Source: Microbacteriaceae bacterium
GTDB taxonomy: Bacteria; Actinomycetota; Actinomycetes; Actinomycetales; Microbacteriaceae
NCBI GenBank assembly: GCA_025464995.1
Contig: JAODMO010000010.1
Location: 1-64,000 of the forward strand
Reading direction: 5' to 3'
Length of the DNA: 64,000 nucleotides
Shown: positions 60,736 to 64,000 of the stretch, in pieces
Numbering within the stretch: the stretch's first letter is position 1
Layout of the letters: each line of letters begins with the position of its first letter
The notes under the pieces: generated by a model
What the model was told of the DNA's origin: nothing
Databases searched by the model: none
Seen by the model: the letters and a program-made list of their open reading frames with translations, nothing else
Made by a program: the position numbers and the translations under genes

Positions 60736-61809
60736 ATGAAGATCGGCGACCTCGTCAAACGCGTCATGGAGTCCCGGCCGGTTCGGGTGTATACCCATTT
60801 CGGGCAGAGCCGCGGGCCGGTCCTGGCCGCCGGCATGGCCTACCAGGCGATCTTCGCGATCTTCGCCGCCCTCTGGCTGGTCTTCTCCGTCGCCGGCCTC
60901 TGGCTCGCCGGCAATCCAGCTCTGATGGAGCAGCTGTTCGTGCTCATCAACCAGTCGGTGCCCGGCCTGATCGGCGAAGGGGGCGTGGTCGATCCAAACA
61001 CCCTCGTGGACACCGGCGCTCTGAGCTGGAGCAGCGCCATCGCCCTCGTCGGCTTGCTGGCCACCACCCTCGGCTGGCTGGACACCACGTCGCAGGCGGT
61101 GCGCGGCATCTTCGGGATGGGCCAGGAGACCACCTTCTTCGTGCTCGTGAAGCTGCGGGAGCTCGCCCTCGGCCTGCTCTTCGGACTCGCCCTCGTGCTC
61201 TCAGCCGTCATCTCCATCCTGAGCACCGAAGCGCTGCGCTGGTTCCTCGGTCTGCTCGGCCAGGGCACCGACTCGTTCTGGTTCATCGCGTCGACGCAGG
61301 GTGTGGCGTTGCTGATCGTGCTGATCATCGACACGATCACCCTCGCCGCCCTGTTCCGGGTGCTGTCGCACGTGCGGATCCCGCTGCGGAACCTGCTGGT
61401 CGGATCGCTCCTGGGCGCGGTGGCGCTGGGCGTGCTCAAGGTGCTCGGCGCGTCGCTGCTCGGCGGGGCGGCGAGAAACCCGCTGTTGGCGGGGTTCGCG
61501 GTGATCATCGGTCTGCTGATCTGGTTCAACCTCACGTCCACGGTCACCCTGATCTCGGCCTCCTGGATCGCGGTCGGAATGATGGACGCCGGTATCCCGC
61601 CGGCCAGCCTGAGTGCCGACGAGATGAAGAAGCTGGAAGCGGAGAAGGTTGCCCAGGCGTTGCGCCTTGCCGCCACCGTGGAACTGCGCGACGCCCTGCA
61701 GGCGCAGCAGCAGGCGGCCTGGTACCAACGCCCCGGGCGGGCGCGGCGGTTGCGGCGGGCGCAGAAGCAGGCCGAGAAGTACGGGGTGGGCGAGCCCGCC
61801 GCACGGTGA
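60736..61809 (+). CDS. YihY/BrkB-family membrane protein
   Basis: A 357-residue protein with six membrane helices, function unproven in this family (once mislabelled RNase BN). Conserved features: RGPVLAAGMAYQAIFAIFAA near 31, a loop with DTTSQAVRGIFG near 115, LVGSLLGAVALGVLKVLGAS near 215 and LIWFNLTSTVTLISASW near 260. A charged C-terminal coil of about 70 residues, rich in Ala, Gln and Arg, is cytoplasmic. Confidence 0.9.
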   Translation: MKIGDLVKRVMESRPVRVYTHFGQSRGPVLAAGMAYQAIFAIFAALWLVFSVAGLWLAGNPALMEQLFVLINQSVPGLIGEGGVVDPNTLVDTGALSWSSAIALVGLLATTLGWLDTTSQAVRGIFGMGQETTFFVLVKLRELALGLLFGLALVLSAVISILSTEALRWFLGLLGQGTDSFWFIASTQGVALLIVLIIDTITLAALFRVLSHVRIPLRNLLVGSLLGAVALGVLKVLGASLLGGAARNPLLAGFAVIIGLLIWFNLTSTVTLISASWIAVGMMDAGIPPASLSADEMKKLEAEKVAQALRLAATVELRDALQAQQQAAWYQRPGRARRLRRAQKQAEKYGVGEPAAR

Positions 61810-61850
61810 CCGCCGGGCCCTCCCCCCGCACCCGTGTCAGCGGCACTCGG

Positions 61851-61856
61851 TAGAAT
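61851..61856 (+). promoter_or_regulatory. Leaderless promoter -10 (TAGAAT) for xthA
   Basis: TAGAAT, 6 nt, then ATG 61863; no ribosome site. Confidence 0.5.
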
Positions 61857-61862
61857 CGGCCC

Positions 61863-62720
61863 ATGCCGTCTTCTCCACACGCACCCACCACCCGCCCCCT
61901 GCGCATCGCCAGCATCAACACGAACGGCATCAGGGCGGCGTTCCGCAAGGGCATGGGCGACTGGCTCGCCACCCGCGACGTCGACATTCTCGCCATCCAG
62001 GAGGTGCGCGCGTCGACCGAAGACATCGAGGGCCTGCTCGGCCCCGAGTGGAGCATCCTGCACGACGCCGCGTCGGCCAAGGGCCGCGCCGGCGTGGCCC
62101 TCGCCAGCCGGTCGACCGCGGCGATCCACCGGGTCGAACTGGGCCACGACGAGTTCGACAGCGCCGGCCGCTGGCTGGAGGCCGACTACGAGGTCAACGG
62201 CAAAATCGTCACCGTGGTGAGCACCTACGTGCATTCCGGCGAGGTGGACACCCCCAAGCAGGTCGAGAAGTTCACCTTCCTCGACGCCATGCTCACCCGG
62301 CTGCCCGAACTGGCCGCACACAGCGATCGGGTCGTGGTGCTCGGCGACCTGAACGTCGGTCACCGCAAGTTCGACATCAAGAACTGGAAGGGCAACGTGA
62401 AGCGGGCCGGTTTCCTGCCCGAGGAGCGCGCCTACTTCGACCGGATCCTCGGTGCCGAGGACGAGGCCGACTACAACGACGGCGCGGGCCTGGGCTGGGT
62501 CGACATCGGCCGCAAGGCCGCCGGTGAGGTGGATGGACCGTTCACCTGGTGGTCGTGGCGCGGCCAGGCGTTCGACAACGACACCGGGTGGCGCATCGAC
62601 TACCAGCTCGCGACTCCCGCGCTGGCAGCATCCGTTGTCAATTACGCCGTCGACCGGGCGGATGCCTACGACCAGCGCTGGAGCGACCACGCCCCGGTGG
62701 TCGTCGACTACGCCCTCTGA
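61863..62720 (+). CDS. xthA: Exodeoxyribonuclease III (AP endonuclease)
   Basis: Cleaves abasic sites and degrades 3' ends in base-excision repair. The 285-residue endonuclease/exonuclease/phosphatase fold shows [15 protein letters not shown] at 13-27, LAIQEVRAS near 43 (metal Glu), [20 protein letters not shown] near 158, [20 protein letters not shown] near 225 and [10 protein letters not shown] at the end with the catalytic Asp-His pair. trpS starts 53 nt downstream. Confidence 0.94.
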   Translation: MPSSPHAPTTRPLRIASINTNGIRAAFRKGMGDWLATRDVDILAIQEVRASTEDIEGLLGPEWSILHDAASAKGRAGVALASRSTAAIHRVELGHDEFDSAGRWLEADYEVNGKIVTVVSTYVHSGEVDTPKQVEKFTFLDAMLTRLPELAAHSDRVVVLGDLNVGHRKFDIKNWKGNVKRAGFLPEERAYFDRILGAEDEADYNDGAGLGWVDIGRKAAGEVDGPFTWWSWRGQAFDNDTGWRIDYQLATPALAASVVNYAVDRADAYDQRWSDHAPVVVDYAL

Positions 62721-62773
62721 CCTTTTTCCGGCCGTTTGCGCGGCCCCTCGACCCTGATGAAAAGACCCCACCT

Positions 62774-63778
62774 ATGACCAAGACCCGCCTGTACTCCGGC
62801 ATGCAGCCGTCCGCCGAGTCGCTGCAGATCGGCAACTACATCGGTGCGCTGCTGAACTGGAAGAAGCTGCAGCAGAACCACGACGCGTTCTTCTCGATCG
62901 TGGACCTGCACGCCATCACCGTGGCGCAGGACCCCGCCAAGCTGCGCGAGAACACCCGCCGCACCGCCGCGCAGTACATCGCCGCGGGCATCGACCCTGC
63001 CGAGTCGACGCTGTACGTGCAGTCGCACGTGGCAGCGCACGCGCAGCTGGCCTGGGCGTTGAACACCCTCACCGGGTTCGGCGAGGCCAGCCGGATGACC
63101 CAGTTCAAGGACAAGTCCCTCAAGCAGGGCGCAGACGCCACCACGGTGGGCCTGTTCGCGTACCCGGTGCTGATGGCCGCGGACATCCTGCTGTTCCAGA
63201 GCGAGGTCGTTCCGGTCGGCGAGGACCAGCGCCAGCACGTGGAGCTCACCCGTGACCTGGCCGCCCGGTTCAACTCCCGCTTCGGCGACACCTTCACGGT
63301 GCCGGAGGCCTCGATCATCCGCGACACCGCGAAGATCTACGACCTGCAGAACCCGACCTCGAAGATGTCGAAGTCGGCCGAGTCGCACGCCGGCGTGATC
63401 TGGATGCTCGACGAGCCGGCCGTGACCGCGAAGAAGATCATGCGCGCCGTCACCGACGCGGAAGGCGGGGTGGTCTTCGACCGGGAGAACAAGCCCGGCG
63501 TCGCCAACCTGCTCACCATCTACTCCGTCATGGCCGAGCGCTCCGTCCAGTCGCTCGAGGACGAGTACGCCGGCAAGGGATACGGCGACTTCAAGAAGGG
63601 CCTGGCCGAGGTGGTCACCGAGACCTTCGGCGCGATCCGCGGGCGGGTGCTCGAACTGCTCGACGACCCGGCCGAACTCGACCGGATCCTCGCCGCGAAC
63701 GCCGACCGCGCCGCCGCGGTGGCCGACGTGACCCTGGCGACGGCGTTCGAGCGAATGGGCTTCCTGGCGCGCCGCTGA
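62774..63778 (+). CDS. trpS: Tryptophanyl-tRNA synthetase
   Basis: Charges tRNA-Trp; class Ic synthetase of 334 residues, the usual length. [20 protein letters not shown] near residue 7 contains the HIGH-equivalent, [17 protein letters not shown] near 142 binds tryptophan/ATP, and NPTSKMSKS near 192 is the KMSKS loop. The ATG lies in a weak ribosome context; no better start fits. Confidence 0.95.
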   Translation: MTKTRLYSGMQPSAESLQIGNYIGALLNWKKLQQNHDAFFSIVDLHAITVAQDPAKLRENTRRTAAQYIAAGIDPAESTLYVQSHVAAHAQLAWALNTLTGFGEASRMTQFKDKSLKQGADATTVGLFAYPVLMAADILLFQSEVVPVGEDQRQHVELTRDLAARFNSRFGDTFTVPEASIIRDTAKIYDLQNPTSKMSKSAESHAGVIWMLDEPAVTAKKIMRAVTDAEGGVVFDRENKPGVANLLTIYSVMAERSVQSLEDEYAGKGYGDFKKGLAEVVTETFGAIRGRVLELLDDPAELDRILAANADRAAAVADVTLATAFERMGFLARR

Positions 63779-63877
63779 GGCCGTGACGGTGGAGGAGCGT
63801 TCGATGGTTCGGTTCAGGTTTTCCCGGTGCTCTGCCAGGCGCCCACGCCCGCTGGGGCGGCCGCGGGAGCGCCTGCT

Positions 63878-64000
63878 GTGACCGGGGGTACTGCCGCGGC
63901 GGGGCCGAGCCTGGTGCTGTTCGACCTGGATGACACGCTGTTCGCGCACCGGCAGGCCGTGGCCGCCGGAATCCTCGGGCATGTCGCCGCGCAGGGCGGG
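63878..64000 (+). CDS. HAD-superfamily hydrolase (partial, runs off the window)
   Basis: Only the first 41 residues are present. After a Gly/Ala-rich start, LVLFDLDDTLFAHRQAV is HAD motif I with the nucleophile Asp in DxD form, followed by the beginning of a helical cap. GTG 63878 has GGGAG 8-9 nt upstream. It lies 99 bp after trpS; substrate cannot be judged. Confidence 0.75.
   Translation, partial: MTGGTAAAGPSLVLFDLDDTLFAHRQAVAAGILGHVAAQGG

Noticed and set aside
63804-63881. 25-codon open frame after trpS
   Set aside because: Short, arginine/proline-rich and overlapping the supported HAD start; no evidence of translation.

Overview
The window is high-GC actinobacterial chromosome, most likely from the family Microbacteriaceae. 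Supporting this are an Actinobacteria-type split acyl-CoA carboxylase (beta, epsilon and biotinylated alpha subunits), an LpdA-type quinone dehydrogenase without the redox disulfide, frequent GTG starts in GTGA overlaps, and at least fourteen genes with a TANNNT -10 hexamer 6-8 nt before the start codon (leaderless mRNAs). No tRNA, rRNA, CRISPR array, phage or insertion sequence was seen. The assignment is by inspection only.

1-18.9 kb is a cell-surface glycan locus arranged divergently around 12.6-12.8 kb. Leftward lie five glycosyltransferases (several with two glycosyltransferase domains), rmlC, rmlA and a secreted protein with four C-terminal repeats. Rightward lie a Wzm/Wzt ABC exporter, a GT2 enzyme, rmlB, rmlD and a GT4 enzyme. 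Together they can make dTDP-L-rhamnose, assemble a rhamnose-containing polysaccharide and export it. An LCP-family ligase that could attach it to the wall follows convergently and is translationally coupled to purE and purK.

22-35 kb holds a GtrA-like membrane protein, a bacterial PH-domain protein and birA. A three-gene nonulosonic (sialic-acid-like) cassette follows: a CMP-sugar synthetase fused to a KdsC-like phosphatase, a short NeuB-type synthase and a putative glycosyltransferase. Next are the acyl-CoA carboxylase beta and epsilon genes. A 555-bp gap carries three hairpins and tandem repeats. It is followed by a two-component system with an extra kinase-like membrane protein, a TrmA/RumA-type RNA methyltransferase, a Maf-type pyrophosphatase that appears to start at CTG, and the biotin carboxylase/carrier alpha subunit.

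36.8-55.6 kb is dominated by nucleoside uptake and salvage: purine nucleoside phosphorylase, phosphopentose/hexose mutase, adenosine deaminase, nucleoside hydrolase, thymidine phosphorylase, cytidine deaminase and a BMP-type nucleoside ABC transporter with two paralogous lipoproteins. An IclR regulator sits beside a divergent S-adenosylhomocysteinase homologue that lacks a conserved active-site histidine. An orphan PTS IIB, a CGNR regulator and an EamA exporter are interspersed.

55.7-64 kb is core metabolism: manC (GDP-mannose), the sdhCDAB operon, a YihY membrane protein, exonuclease III, trpS and the start of a HAD hydrolase cut by the window end.
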